Positions 17,192-25,798 of a stretch of 64,000 nucleotides of DNA are shown here, piece after piece (position 1 is the first letter of the stretch; each line of letters starts with the position of its first letter). Below the pieces are notes generated by a model. The model saw only the letters and a program-made list of their open reading frames with translations. It did not search any database and was not told the origin of the DNA. Source of the stretch: Dehalococcoidia bacterium (GTDB taxonomy: Bacteria; Chloroflexota; Dehalococcoidia; SpSt-223); the NCBI GenBank assembly GCA_026003895.1, contig BPIC01000005.1, positions 124,001 to 188,000 on the forward strand, read 5' to 3'. The position numbers were made by a program, and so were the translations under genes.

Positions 17192-18316
17192 ATGATTCGT
17201 TTGCTTCTGATCATGCTGCTGATTACGGCCTGCGCACCGGATGGCGAACTGCCGCGGATCGGCTTGCCCGCGATCGAGACGCTGCTGATCTTGGTGTTCG
17301 TCGTCGGCCTGCTGCGCAACCGCCTGATGCACGCCATCAATTCTCTGTTCGCGGTGCTCGCGTGGCCCTTTGTGGTCCTCGCGCGGGCTTGCACGCCGGC
17401 CATCGACGCGCTCTCGGGCACGATTAGCGGGGCAGCGACGGCGCTCCAAACCTATGGCGGCCGGCTCTCCCAGCCGGCGCCGCTCATCTTTGAACTGATC
17501 GCCCCGCTCGTTTATCTGGTCCTGTTCGTCATCATCGCCTTCGCGGATTTCGCTGTTGCCCGGTTGCGTTTTGGCGCCCTCTTCGGTGAGCCGACCGGTG
17601 AAGGCGACTGGATTTCCGTCACGCTCGCTGATGCAACGGGCATACTGCTGGTCGCGGTGTTCGTGGTCATCGGCTATGTGCTGTTCGATGCTCTCGGGCT
17701 CGCGCCAAATAAGCTGCCGTGGGGGTTGCTCGACGACAAGTGGCGCGCCCGGCTGGTCCGGGCTGCCTGGATCGGCCTACTGCTGACCGCAATTGCGACG
17801 GTCGCGTTCTTTTGTTGGGGCCAGCTCCAATTGCTGGATGCATCCGATCAGCCGGTGCTGCTTTCGCTTGTCCTGCAATATGTCTTCATTGCGCTGCTGG
17901 CCCTCCTGCTTGTCGCCGCGACCTTGCTCTCCGGCTGGGCTGTGATCGTGTCGGTGGGTGCGCTCTGGCTTCTCTTCTTGCTCGGGGTGCGCTTTGTACT
18001 TTGGATCGCTCGCGCACTCGGAGTTCTGTTCGCGTACGGGCTCGACTTGGTCGCAGCGCTCGCGGTGTTTCTGCTCGATGTCGTCGCCGCCGGACCGATC
18101 TGGCTGAAAAATTGGCTCGCCGGCTACGAGCCCCTCAAGCGCTGGCTTCACCTCACGCCCTACGTTCGCGAGCCCCACCAATCGATCGTGGGCGAGATGG
18201 AGCAGCCGCTTTTCGGTTCAAGTTCGGTCACCACGGTTGGTGAAAACCGCGGTGGGCTCCTCGAAAAGGGTCGCCAGCCCGAACCCAAAGGCCGTCTTCC
18301 GGCCGATGCCGGCTAG
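17192..18316 (+). CDS. Polytopic membrane protein, partner of the vWA-like lipoprotein
   Basis: A 374-residue protein starting at an ATG after GGAGGACG. It has a short signal-like start (IRLLLIMLLITAC, perhaps a lipobox) and about seven or eight further membrane helices up to residue ~310. I do not recognise a family. It lies between array 1 and cas6, downstream of the vWA-like lipoprotein. The final ~33 residues are encoded antisense to the end of cas6, so the original C-terminus may have been lost at a junction. Membrane proteins in type III loci can act as cyclic-oligoadenylate-triggered effectors, but no CARF or SAVED domain is visible here. Confidence 0.5.
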   Translation: MIRLLLIMLLITACAPDGELPRIGLPAIETLLILVFVVGLLRNRLMHAINSLFAVLAWPFVVLARACTPAIDALSGTISGAATALQTYGGRLSQPAPLIFELIAPLVYLVLFVIIAFADFAVARLRFGALFGEPTGEGDWISVTLADATGILLVAVFVVIGYVLFDALGLAPNKLPWGLLDDKWRARLVRAAWIGLLLTAIATVAFFCWGQLQLLDASDQPVLLSLVLQYVFIALLALLLVAATLLSGWAVIVSVGALWLLFLLGVRFVLWIARALGVLFAYGLDLVAALAVFLLDVVAAGPIWLKNWLAGYEPLKRWLHLTPYVREPHQSIVGEMEQPLFGSSSVTTVGENRGGLLEKGRQPEPKGRLPADAG

Positions 18317-19081
18317 TGTTCCGAACCGGAGGAGTTGCGCGAGCAGCATCCAACCGCCCTGGTCGCGCGAGAGACAACCGAAGGCGACCGATCCGACAAA
18401 GCCGACCACCGCGCCGCCCCGGAACGGCACGGCGACTGTCCGCAGCGCGTCGATGCGGACCACCGCCGTGATGTGCGCGAGCTCGGTGAGGGCGCCCTCC
18501 GGCAGGGCGCGATCGGGAAAGAGGGCATTCCAGCGGCGCCCAAGGTGCTGAACCACCGTGACCGGATCGGGAACGAGGACCGGCCGGTCGGCACGACGCC
18601 CGTCGGGAAGCACAACAACGTCGGCAAAACTCGTCGGTGTAATGAAACCGAGCCGAAGCGGAGTAGCTGGCCGATCCTCGGACCACGCTTCGACGTCGCG
18701 GGGGGTCCACGATTCCGCCATCGGATGCGCGCTCGGGTTGGCTGCGATCCCCTCCACCTCGTACAGGGTCCGTCCGAGCCGGACGAGCTCGCCGACGATA
18801 CCGGGCGCAATCTTCTGTTCCCAGGCCTCTGCGAGTGCGTCATCCAAGAGGGCGATCCGCAGCCCCGCTTTGGCGCCGGGACCCGCGAGTACCGCTGCGC
18901 CGGCTGGGTCGAGCAAGGGGGAAGCGGACGCGAGCCCGCTTCCGTGGAGGCGACGCCCCGTGGCCGCCTCCCAGTCGGCGAGACGGTGAGAGAGCCAGCC
19001 GTGGGTGAGGTCGTAGCTCCGCGCCGCATCGAGCGGTGGGCCAGCCCGTCGCCGGAGGCGAAGGACGACGGCCCGAAGCAT
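18218..19081 (-). CDS. cas6: CRISPR pre-crRNA endoribonuclease Cas6
   Basis: A 287-residue RAMP endonuclease. The ATG at 19081 overlaps the upstream stop (TAATG). Near the N-terminus is RSYDLTHGWLSHRL, with a possible catalytic histidine. The C-terminal half carries AVPFRGGAVVGFVGSVAFGCLS and the glycine-rich loop GTLAGIGRKTAFGFGLA, the diagnostic Cas6 end. It cuts the repeat RNA of both arrays to give crRNAs with 8-base handles, as is general for Cas6. It follows the Csm6-like gene in the same operon and converges on the membrane-protein gene with a 99-base overlap. Confidence 0.88.
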   Translation of the reverse strand: MLRAVVLRLRRRAGPPLDAARSYDLTHGWLSHRLADWEAATGRRLHGSGLASASPLLDPAGAAVLAGPGAKAGLRIALLDDALAEAWEQKIAPGIVGELVRLGRTLYEVEGIAANPSAHPMAESWTPRDVEAWSEDRPATPLRLGFITPTSFADVVVLPDGRRADRPVLVPDPVTVVQHLGRRWNALFPDRALPEGALTELAHITAVVRIDALRTVAVPFRGGAVVGFVGSVAFGCLSRDQGGWMLLAQLLRFGTLAGIGRKTAFGFGLATLFEEPTAVFTNRGDRT

Positions 19082-20643
19082 TAGGAGCGGCTCCCGAGCG
19101 CCGTCACCAGGGGCAGGAGCGGTGCCCGCAGGGCTTCGTAGGGACTGGGGCGATAGCGCTCGCCAAACCCCGTAGCGCGAGCAACGGCGTTGCAGAGCTC
19201 CTCGAGGAGCCAAGTCAGGGTCTCGGCGGCCGTGCGCCGTGGGAAGCGATTCTTAAGCTCCTCCGGCGCCCGCCGGCGCACGCCATCGACGACATCGTTG
19301 AGCGAGGCGGTCGAACCGCTATGCAGCGCGTCGTTCCGAGCCTCCGCCAACGGGTCAAGGGCGGCAAGCACGTCGCTCGCCAACGCGGTTTGGCTATGCC
19401 GCTTCGCCCCGAGTCGTTCCATGAGCGCTGTCCAGTTGCGCCGGCTGATGGTGATGCCATGCACCTCGTTCTCCAGCCAAGACTTAACGTGTGGGTGGTT
19501 CAGCCGAGACGAGTCGATTGCGAAGCGGTCATTGGGATTGAAGGCGCCCCGCTTACGGAAGCAGCTCCAAAGTTGCTCTTCGTTCGAGAGGTGCGCGGCG
19601 ATGGCGCGCGCCACCGCCTCGGACACGAAGGAAATGCGCCATAGGGCCTCGGTCAGGTCGCCCAACTGCAATGCGAGCTCGGCCGCCCATGCGCCGTCGA
19701 ACACGCGTTGCAGCAAGCCTTCGCGGTCGTGGCGGGCCGCCCGTTCAAGGCTGGCGTGCCATTCCGCGTGGAGGTTCGCACGTTCTTCAGGCGGCGCAGC
19801 AGGCAGCGCTCCCTTCGCCTCGCCATAGCGCTGCCGAAGACGCTGCGACGCGGCTTCGAGCCAACACGAAAGTTCGTCCTTTCCGCCCTGCAGGTATTGT
19901 TGGTGAAATGCCAGCGCGGCGGGGTAGTCCCCTTGTTCGATCAGGTGGCGGAGCGACGCGGCGGCGAAATCTCGCAGGACCGGCAACGGGTCTGTCTCGT
20001 GGATCGAACTGAACGCACCGCTCGTCTCGACGTCGGGGCGGCTCGCTTGGTAAACGTGGCACCGCTCGCGACCGAACCGGTTGATCGCCCGCTGATACGC
20101 CGCGCTCTGGATTGCGGGCGTCCCGCCGCTTGCCAAGACCGATACCGCGCTCAGGTCGTCCGGTGTGGTCGGCACTAAATCGATCAGCTTTTGCCCGACC
20201 TCGCGGTAGGCCACGTCGAACTGGTTGGGCGGACTGGTCAAAACGATGAGGTCGATTTCGTTGCGACGGCCTTGCTCCCGCAGCGCCTCGCTGATGATCT
20301 GGCCAAAAAACAGCGTGTCGTCGTGGTGCGGCGGCTCTTGGTTCGTGACGATGAGGGCCAGCTTGTCGATCGGCCCATGCAGGCGCTCGGCGTGGTCAAG
20401 GAAGGGCGAGATCATCGGAAGCCGGATCCGCTCGAGCGATAGTGTCTTGGTGGCGAGGCGATCGAGCACCGCGGAACCAACCGCGCGTGCTCCAGGGGTG
20501 CCCGAGAGATCGAGAAAGCTAGCGAGCGCCATACGATCATCCCGCGCCGACGGAGCGTGCCAGCGACCCGGTGTCGCCGGATCATCGGCCGTGTTGATGC
20601 GAATGTCGTTCGTACCGATTGTTGCAATTGCAAGGTGCTTCAC
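19081..20643 (-). CDS. CARF-HEPN ribonuclease, Csm6-like
   Basis: A 520-residue protein. The N-terminal ~215 residues form a CARF domain: LAIATIGTND, KLALIVTNQEP and the ligand loop ASGGTPAIQ (171-179). After a helical linker the C-terminal HEPN domain holds the catalytic R-x4-H motif R436-N-D-A-L-H441. The family binds cyclic oligoadenylate made by Cas10 and then degrades RNA non-specifically. The GGDD-bearing Cas10 in this locus fits that partnership. It starts 106 bases from the divergent WYL gene and is translationally linked to cas6. It is longer than typical Csm6 by some 60-80 residues. Confidence 0.82.
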   Translation of the reverse strand: MKHLAIATIGTNDIRINTADDPATPGRWHAPSARDDRMALASFLDLSGTPGARAVGSAVLDRLATKTLSLERIRLPMISPFLDHAERLHGPIDKLALIVTNQEPPHHDDTLFFGQIISEALREQGRRNEIDLIVLTSPPNQFDVAYREVGQKLIDLVPTTPDDLSAVSVLASGGTPAIQSAAYQRAINRFGRERCHVYQASRPDVETSGAFSSIHETDPLPVLRDFAAASLRHLIEQGDYPAALAFHQQYLQGGKDELSCWLEAASQRLRQRYGEAKGALPAAPPEERANLHAEWHASLERAARHDREGLLQRVFDGAWAAELALQLGDLTEALWRISFVSEAVARAIAAHLSNEEQLWSCFRKRGAFNPNDRFAIDSSRLNHPHVKSWLENEVHGITISRRNWTALMERLGAKRHSQTALASDVLAALDPLAEARNDALHSGSTASLNDVVDGVRRRAPEELKNRFPRRTAAETLTWLLEELCNAVARATGFGERYRPSPYEALRAPLLPLVTALGSRS

Positions 20644-20694
20644 AGGGCCCTCCCGAGGAACGATGCGGAACGGGATGAATCAGGAATCGCGGGA

Positions 20695-20722
20695 TTGACT
20701 GCGGTGAGGAACAGGATACACT
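20695..20722 (+). promoter_or_regulatory. Promoter of the WYL-domain gene
   Basis: TTGACT (20695-20700), a 16-base spacer and TACACT (20717-20722) form a good sigma-70-type promoter 28 bases before the ATG. It lies in the divergent gap with the csm6-like gene, where a WYL regulator could control both directions. Confidence 0.5.
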
Positions 20723-20749
20723 CTCCCGAGCGGTACGGGCAGGCCGTGG

Positions 20750-21553
20750 ATGGGGACCACTCCGACTTGGCGCCAACTGGTTGCCCAGCTTGCCGAAGCT
20801 GGGATCGGCCGGCGCGCCCACGACACCAAAGCCGACTTGCTGCGACGATTGGCGGCGGTGCATGAGCGACCCGTGCCTCCCGAACCCGAGGCGCGACTGG
20901 TGATGCTCATTGAGGGTCGGCCCGCCGCGATCGACCGCGTCGCCAAGGGATTGGCGCCCGAAGAAGGATGGCGGCTTGGCCCGACCGCGCTGGCTGTTCC
21001 GGCAGAACAGTGGGCTGCTGTCCGGCGACGCGTCCACCGCCGCGGTGTGGGGGTCGCTGGAGAGCCTGTGGCGCCCGTGGTTGGAACGCGGGCCGCCGTG
21101 GCGTTCGTTCAGCAGTTGGCAGCGCGTCTCGGGTGGCCGGCGGCTGCGCTTCCGGCAAGCTGGCGCCCGGTCCGCCTTTCCACCCGGGACCGTGGTTTCC
21201 TCTCCTCGTGGAACGCGCTCTTGGACCGTGCTTGGGAGGGTGACGACGCGCGCAGCACCCTCGCCCCGGCTCTGCCGGCGCCGCCTGACCCGACCGTGCG
21301 CGAGCGCTTGCAGGCGGCCATCGCGGACGGCCGGCCAGTCGAGATCCTGTATCGCTCGCTGCGGACGGGAACGCGGACGCGCCGATGGGTCCAGCCAACC
21401 GCCCTCGTGTCGCACGCAGGACGCGAGGCGCTGCATGCCTTCTGCTATTGGCGCAACGAGCGGCGCGTCTTCTGGCTCGCGGGCATCGAGTCGTGCTGGT
21501 TCCATCAGGCGACAACCAGCGAACCTGCCGGCTCGTTCGACGCGAGTTCATAA
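20750..21553 (+). CDS. WYL-domain protein, possible CRISPR regulator
   Basis: A 267-residue protein. The C-terminal ~80 residues fit a WYL domain: RLQAAIADGRPVEILYRS, RWVQPTALVSHAGREALHAFCY and RRVFWLAGIESCW. The N-terminus, with LVAQLAEAGIGRRAHDTKADLLRRL, resembles a SAP-type nucleic-acid-binding helix pair, but no standard HTH is obvious. WYL proteins sense ligands, probably nucleic-acid-derived, and control CRISPR or phage-defence genes in several bacteria. It is divergent from csm6-cas6 and convergent with cas2, overlapping it by 49 bases. Confidence 0.7.
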   Translation: MGTTPTWRQLVAQLAEAGIGRRAHDTKADLLRRLAAVHERPVPPEPEARLVMLIEGRPAAIDRVAKGLAPEEGWRLGPTALAVPAEQWAAVRRRVHRRGVGVAGEPVAPVVGTRAAVAFVQQLAARLGWPAAALPASWRPVRLSTRDRGFLSSWNALLDRAWEGDDARSTLAPALPAPPDPTVRERLQAAIADGRPVEILYRSLRTGTRTRRWVQPTALVSHAGREALHAFCYWRNERRVFWLAGIESCWFHQATTSEPAGSFDASS

Positions 21554-21744
21554 AAGGCGACTCGGTCTTCTTCGGGGTGGACGACGGAATCGACTTGGGA
21601 ACGGAGACGGCGCAACGCCGCTGGCCGAAGCCGCGCTTCGAAGACGCTCTCCTGCACCGGATCGCCGTAGCGCTTCAGCAGCGAGCGAAGCTGATTGCGC
21701 CGTCGGTCGTCGGCGATGTCGTAGCAGATTACCCAATGGCTCAT
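21505..21744 (-). CDS. cas2: CRISPR adaptation endonuclease Cas2
   Basis: A short 79-residue Cas2. The ATG at 21744 overlaps the cas1 stop (ATGA) and gives SHWVICYDIADDRRRNQL, with the conserved Asp after the first strand (D9), followed by YGDPVQESVFEARL. It forms the structural core of the Cas1-Cas2 integrase that inserts new spacers next to a leader. The longer frame to 21816 is not supported. Confidence 0.93.
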   Translation of the reverse strand: MSHWVICYDIADDRRRNQLRSLLKRYGDPVQESVFEARLRPAALRRLRSQVDSVVHPEEDRVAFYELASNEPAGSLVVA

Positions 21745-22727
21745 CGGGCGCTCCAAAGATCGGCGATGTGGGCAGAGGCGACAGTGGGCGCTTCGCCGAG
21801 GAAAAAGCGGGCCCAAGCACGGGCATCCAACGTCACCGCCTGTCGAAGCGAGACCCTACCTGCGGCGAGCGGGTGGCCGATCGGAGTGCTGGCCACTGCC
21901 TCGAACGCCTCTAGAACGCGCTGGCGAGCGTCGCTCAGCAATCGGAGGCCGGCGCCAGCCGGCGTCGTGTCGGCCGGCGAAATCGTCCCGTCGGACACGA
22001 GGCGGAGAGTTAGCCAATCGATGGTAGGACGGAACGGCTCGATGAGGTCGAGGGCGAAACTGGGTCGTCGGGCTTCCGCGACGTGAAGGATCCCGAGATA
22101 GGGATCGAGGCCGACCGTTTGGATCGCGCCGATCGCGATCTGAAGCAGCAGGGTGTAGCCGAAGCTGAGGAGCGCGTTCACAAGGTCGGGCGGCGGGCGA
22201 TGAGCACGTCCACGAAACCCAAGCGTTGGAGGCAGGAGAGCGGCGTACGCCCGGAAATAGGCGGCAGCCGCCGCGCCCTCGACACCTCGCAGCGCGTCGA
22301 GGGTGGCCACCCGCTGCGCCGGGTCGATCCAGCGCCGGACAGGGTCGGCAGGGCTGCCGTGCGCGTCGAGGAGAGCCGCTTCGGCGTGGATCTTGGCAAT
22401 GACGATGGCCCGGGCCGCCCCGAGGGCACGGCTCGACGAGGCGGCCACTCGCGCTTGTGCGATGCGGGCGGCGGCGGGACCGCCGCGGGCGCCGATGAAC
22501 CGGCCGTAGTACCGGCCGCGTTGGGAAACGAAGGCAACGTCGACGCCGCGGTCGCCGAGGGCGATGAGTGCCGGCGTCGTAATCCCGACGCCGCGCCCCA
22601 CGACCGTCACCTCGTCGACGGTCTCGATCGGCAGGTCCGCGAGAACAAGGTCGGCCTGCGTGACCACCAATCGCCCGTCCCGGGTCTGAACTGTCGCGCC
22701 TTGGGTATTCACGTAGAGCGTGGTCAT
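21741..22727 (-). CDS. cas1: CRISPR adaptation integrase Cas1
   Basis: A 328-residue Cas1 starting MTTLYVNTQGATVQ at 22727. The beta-rich N-domain includes ITTPALIALGDRGVDVAFVSQRG. The catalytic metal site is intact: E150 (GVEGAAAAAYF), H215 (ILHVAEARRPSFALDLIEPFRP) and E230. It is a standalone Cas1 with no reverse transcriptase fusion. It integrates spacers, presumably into both arrays because their leaders and repeats are alike. It is divergent from array 2, with the leader in the 245-base gap. Confidence 0.95.
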   Translation of the reverse strand: MTTLYVNTQGATVQTRDGRLVVTQADLVLADLPIETVDEVTVVGRGVGITTPALIALGDRGVDVAFVSQRGRYYGRFIGARGGPAAARIAQARVAASSSRALGAARAIVIAKIHAEAALLDAHGSPADPVRRWIDPAQRVATLDALRGVEGAAAAAYFRAYAALLPPTLGFRGRAHRPPPDLVNALLSFGYTLLLQIAIGAIQTVGLDPYLGILHVAEARRPSFALDLIEPFRPTIDWLTLRLVSDGTISPADTTPAGAGLRLLSDARQRVLEAFEAVASTPIGHPLAAGRVSLRQAVTLDARAWARFFLGEAPTVASAHIADLWSAR

Positions 22728-22972
22728 TGGTCTTGCCCGTCGCAGCACGCACAGCTAGGGAAAGACTTGCGCAAGGTGAACGGCTGCTCCTCGCCCACAA
22801 GCGTAGGGGAACTTCGAGCGATGTTTGGGTGGCAAAGATTTTTGCGAGAAGCGGACGCCCACCCTGCTCATCGATCGTCAAGTTCGAGATGAACGTGCGT
22901 GGTGGGCGTGGTGGGAACCCGTCGTGGTGCGGCGGATTGGCGCTTGATCGCGCAAATTGGGTGGCGTAGACT
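22728..22972 (+). promoter_or_regulatory. Leader of CRISPR array 2
   Basis: The 245 bases between cas1 and array 2 end in TGGCGTAGACT (22962-22972), immediately before the first repeat. This matches the leader of array 1. GTGCGGCGG and GCTTGA elements upstream are also shared. It probably holds the crRNA promoter and the Cas1-Cas2 docking site. Confidence 0.7.
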
Positions 22973-23374
22973 GTCGGTGACCGGTCGCCATCCCGGATGG
23001 GGTAGAAACGCGCTGGGGCACTCACCACGATTTCAGGCATCTCCGTGGGTGACCGGTCGCCATCCCGGATGGGGTAGAAACGCGGTCCCCGGAATTGTGG
23101 CGTTCTCCGCGCGTTCGTGGGTGACCGGTCGCCATCCCGGATGGGGTAGAAACCTGGGAGAGCACGATTTCATGATGAAGTATTCTGCGCGTCGGTGACC
23201 GGTCGCCATCCCGGATGGGGTAGAAACATGATCTCCGCCACGAACTCATCGAGGACTGGCGCGTCGGTGACCGGTCGCCATCCCGGATGGGGTAGAAACC
23301 AGTAAGCGATAGGTGCCGATACGATAGCCTTGATCCGGTCGGTGACCGGTCGCCATCCCGGATGGGGTAAGGTG
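22973..23374 (+). CRISPR. CRISPR array 2 (6 repeats, 5 spacers), transcribed rightward
   Basis: The repeat (37 bases, GTCGGTGACC...GGTAGAAAC) is the reverse complement of array 1's repeat apart from a C-to-T change at position 6. Repeats start at 22973, 23045, 23117, 23191, 23263 and 23338, with spacers of 35-38 bases. The last copy ends GGTAAGGTG instead of GGTAGAAAC, a degenerate trailer-end repeat. Copies two and three begin GTGGGT rather than GTCGGT. All spacers differ from those of array 1. The cas10 operon starts about 180 bases after the array. Confidence 0.97.
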
Positions 23375-23499
23375 GGGCAATACGGTGCAGCCAGCACGGC
23401 AGTGAGAGAGCGCAGCAGGTGCGAGTCACCGCGGTTTCGAGAACCCTACCGGCCGGGCACGGCGGTCCCTTGCAAAATCCCATCCTGTTCGGTGAACGC

Positions 23500-23529
23500 T
23501 TGACACATCAACCCGAAAGCTGGTACACC
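23500..23529 (+). promoter_or_regulatory. Promoter of the cas10 effector operon
   Basis: A perfect TTGACA (23500-23505), an 18-base spacer and TACACC (23524-23529) precede the cas10 ATG by 28 bases. No clear ribosome-binding site follows, so translation of cas10 may be weak or leaderless-like. Confidence 0.5.
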
Positions 23530-23557
23530 GAGCGCACCACACACGGCCGGCGAAACG

Positions 23558-25798
23558 ATGGGTACGGCTCTTCTCGGCTTTGACCTCCCGGGTATCAAGA
23601 GCTATGTGTTTGGTTCCGGGCGCTTGCGCGAGATTCGAGGCGGCAGCGCCTGCCTCGACCGTCTCAACAGGCAGGTCATCCCGGAGGAGGTTCGCCGCGC
23701 TGCCCCAAGCTCTCACCTCGTATTTGCCGGCGGTGGGCGGGGGCAATTTCTCGTCGATTCGGCGGAGCTCGACCATGCCGAGGCCGCCATCCGGCGCGCC
23801 ATCCGCGCCTACACCGATGTTCATCCACGGGTCGCCAGCGTCCCTCTCGACGACCGGGAAGACGTGGCGCTTTCCCTCCTCCAGGCCCGCCTGCGCATCG
23901 CTGGCGGCTGGCCGCCTCCCGCCACCATTTTCGTAACGCACCCGCTGCTGCTTCCCTGCCGATCCTGCGGTGTCCGCGCCGCCTCCTCCCGTGACCCCGA
24001 GCCGGAGGGGGGCGAACGCTTGCTGTGCGCGGTCTGCAGCCGCAAGGTAGAGATGGACCGTTCAATCAAACAGGCACTCGCCAATGGGCAATGGCCTGGA
24101 CTCTGGAAAAGGCTCGCGGAGCCCCCTGCCCGTGACCACCTGCGAGGCCACGACCGGCCACGGGACCTGCAGACACTGACGGGTGACGAACCGCTTGCCG
24201 TCCTTTACGCCGATGGCGATGAGATGGGCGGTCTGTTCGGCTACGTCGACTCGATTGTTGAGTTCCGGCGCCGCTCCGAAGTCATCGACGAGAGCCTCTT
24301 CGACGCGGTCCGTGAGGCGATTGCGGGACCGCTCCGACCACTCCCCAGCGCCCAGACGCTTCCCTTCGATGTATTTCTGCTGGGCGGCGACGATCTCGTC
24401 ATCGCTACCACCGCCTCGCGCGCCTTCGATACCGCGAAGCTGATCGCAGAGCGGTTCCACGTCACCGCGACCAACCGCCTCGGTGTCCCAGTGAGCCTCT
24501 CAATCGGGATCGCCATCGCCCGGTCCAGTTACCCGGTCGGAGTTCTCGTCGACATTGCCGAAGGCGCACTACGCTACGCTAAAAAGACGCGTCGCCAGCG
24601 ACGAGCTGCCACCGGCAGCGCTAGCCTACCGGGCTTCATCGCGTTTGCCATCATCCAGAGCCCGGGCCAGACGGATTTCCGAACGCTGGCCGCGGATTGG
24701 GAACCGGCTGGGCAAGCGCCGCGTGTCCGACGCTCCGTCGGCGCACTCGACCCGCGACGGTTGGAGCAGCTTGTATCACTTGCCGCTTCCTGCGGTACCT
24801 CTGGAACCATCGCGCGAGGCAAGCTCCAGCGGCTTGCCGAGATCGGCGCGCTTCCCCCGTCCGCTGCACGGCTGGAAGCGCGCTTGCTCTACGCCCGCTG
24901 CTCGGAGGCCGAGCGCCGCTTCCTCAAGGAGGCGCTTGCCACACTTGCCGATGGCCGGCAGGAAGATTTTCCCTACATCAAAGAATGCGACCCGAAGCAG
25001 GGAGACATCCTGATTACCCCTTGGCGGGACCTCGCCGCGCTTGCTCCGCTCGTGCGTGGGGGGCGCCTGATGCGTGCGGACCGGCTCGCGCTTCGCTACG
25101 AAATTCGCCTGCTCGGTCCGCTCCACGTAGGTTCGGGTCTCGAACGCGGTCTCGTCGACCGCGCAGTGATGCGCGGGCCGGACGGCTGGCCGTTCATCCC
25201 TGGGTCTGCCGTCAAGGGGCTGGCGCGAGAGAAGTGCGACCAGATAGCCGCACTGCTTGGCCTGACTGTCCGCGAGCCGCACAACGCCGGCGCCGATGTT
25301 CGACAGCTGCTGAAGGGCCCGACCGTCGTCGAGCTGCTGTTTGGGTCGCGGTGGCGCCCCGGCACGATCAGTTTTTCGGATGCTCATCCAACAGGCCTTG
25401 GCGACCGCAGTGAGCGCACGCTCGACTGGCTCCTCTTCGACCGCACCCGTGTGAGTATCTCGCGTCGCACCGGAGCGGCGAGGCGCCAGCTTCTTTTCAC
25501 TACCGAATATGTTGCTCCTGTTCTCACGTTCGAGGGGACCGTTGCCGGCGTCGTCCTTTGGGAACCCGACGATGTCTTCGACGACGAGCACCACCCGCTC
25601 ATCGGCTTGCTCCTCGCCGGGTTGCTGAGCGTCGAGCGAGTCGGCGGAGACCGATCCGTCGGCGCGGGCCATTGCTCCCTCCGCCTTCTCAGGCTGCAAC
25701 TGAACGATGCGGTCTTCGAAGGAGACGCCGTTTCAACGGAGGTTGAACGACTCATTGATCAGCTCGTCTTTTGTGAGTTGCTGGACCCCGGCCCATGA
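23558..25798 (+). CDS. cas10: Cas10-Cas7 (RAMP) fusion protein, GGDD cyclase without HD domain
   Basis: A 746-residue protein. Residues 1-480 are Cas10: FDLPGIKSYVFGSGRLREIRGGS, a zinc site (C134, C137, C157, C160), a palm with AVLYADGDEMGGLFG and the cyclase motif GGDD (276-279), then the helical D4-like part. No N-terminal HD nuclease is seen, so single-stranded DNA cutting is probably absent while cyclic-oligoadenylate synthesis is likely. Residues ~505-746 form a full Cas7/Csm3-type RAMP: LGPLHVGSG, Asp534 at the usual RNA-cleaving position, IPGSAVKGLAREK, ISFSDA and ERVGGDRSVGAGHC. No stop separates the parts. It is the first gene of the effector operon and its stop overlaps csx10. Confidence 0.85.
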   Translation: MGTALLGFDLPGIKSYVFGSGRLREIRGGSACLDRLNRQVIPEEVRRAAPSSHLVFAGGGRGQFLVDSAELDHAEAAIRRAIRAYTDVHPRVASVPLDDREDVALSLLQARLRIAGGWPPPATIFVTHPLLLPCRSCGVRAASSRDPEPEGGERLLCAVCSRKVEMDRSIKQALANGQWPGLWKRLAEPPARDHLRGHDRPRDLQTLTGDEPLAVLYADGDEMGGLFGYVDSIVEFRRRSEVIDESLFDAVREAIAGPLRPLPSAQTLPFDVFLLGGDDLVIATTASRAFDTAKLIAERFHVTATNRLGVPVSLSIGIAIARSSYPVGVLVDIAEGALRYAKKTRRQRRAATGSASLPGFIAFAIIQSPGQTDFRTLAADWEPAGQAPRVRRSVGALDPRRLEQLVSLAASCGTSGTIARGKLQRLAEIGALPPSAARLEARLLYARCSEAERRFLKEALATLADGRQEDFPYIKECDPKQGDILITPWRDLAALAPLVRGGRLMRADRLALRYEIRLLGPLHVGSGLERGLVDRAVMRGPDGWPFIPGSAVKGLAREKCDQIAALLGLTVREPHNAGADVRQLLKGPTVVELLFGSRWRPGTISFSDAHPTGLGDRSERTLDWLLFDRTRVSISRRTGAARRQLLFTTEYVAPVLTFEGTVAGVVLWEPDDVFDDEHHPLIGLLLAGLLSVERVGGDRSVGAGHCSLRLLRLQLNDAVFEGDAVSTEVERLIDQLVFCELLDPGP

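Noticed and set aside
23022-23483. Minus-strand frame across array 2
   Set aside because: Same reason; it reads through the repeats.
23558-23900. Search for an HD nuclease motif at the Cas10 N-terminus
   Set aside because: No His-Asp pair is present; the protein begins with the first palm-like domain.
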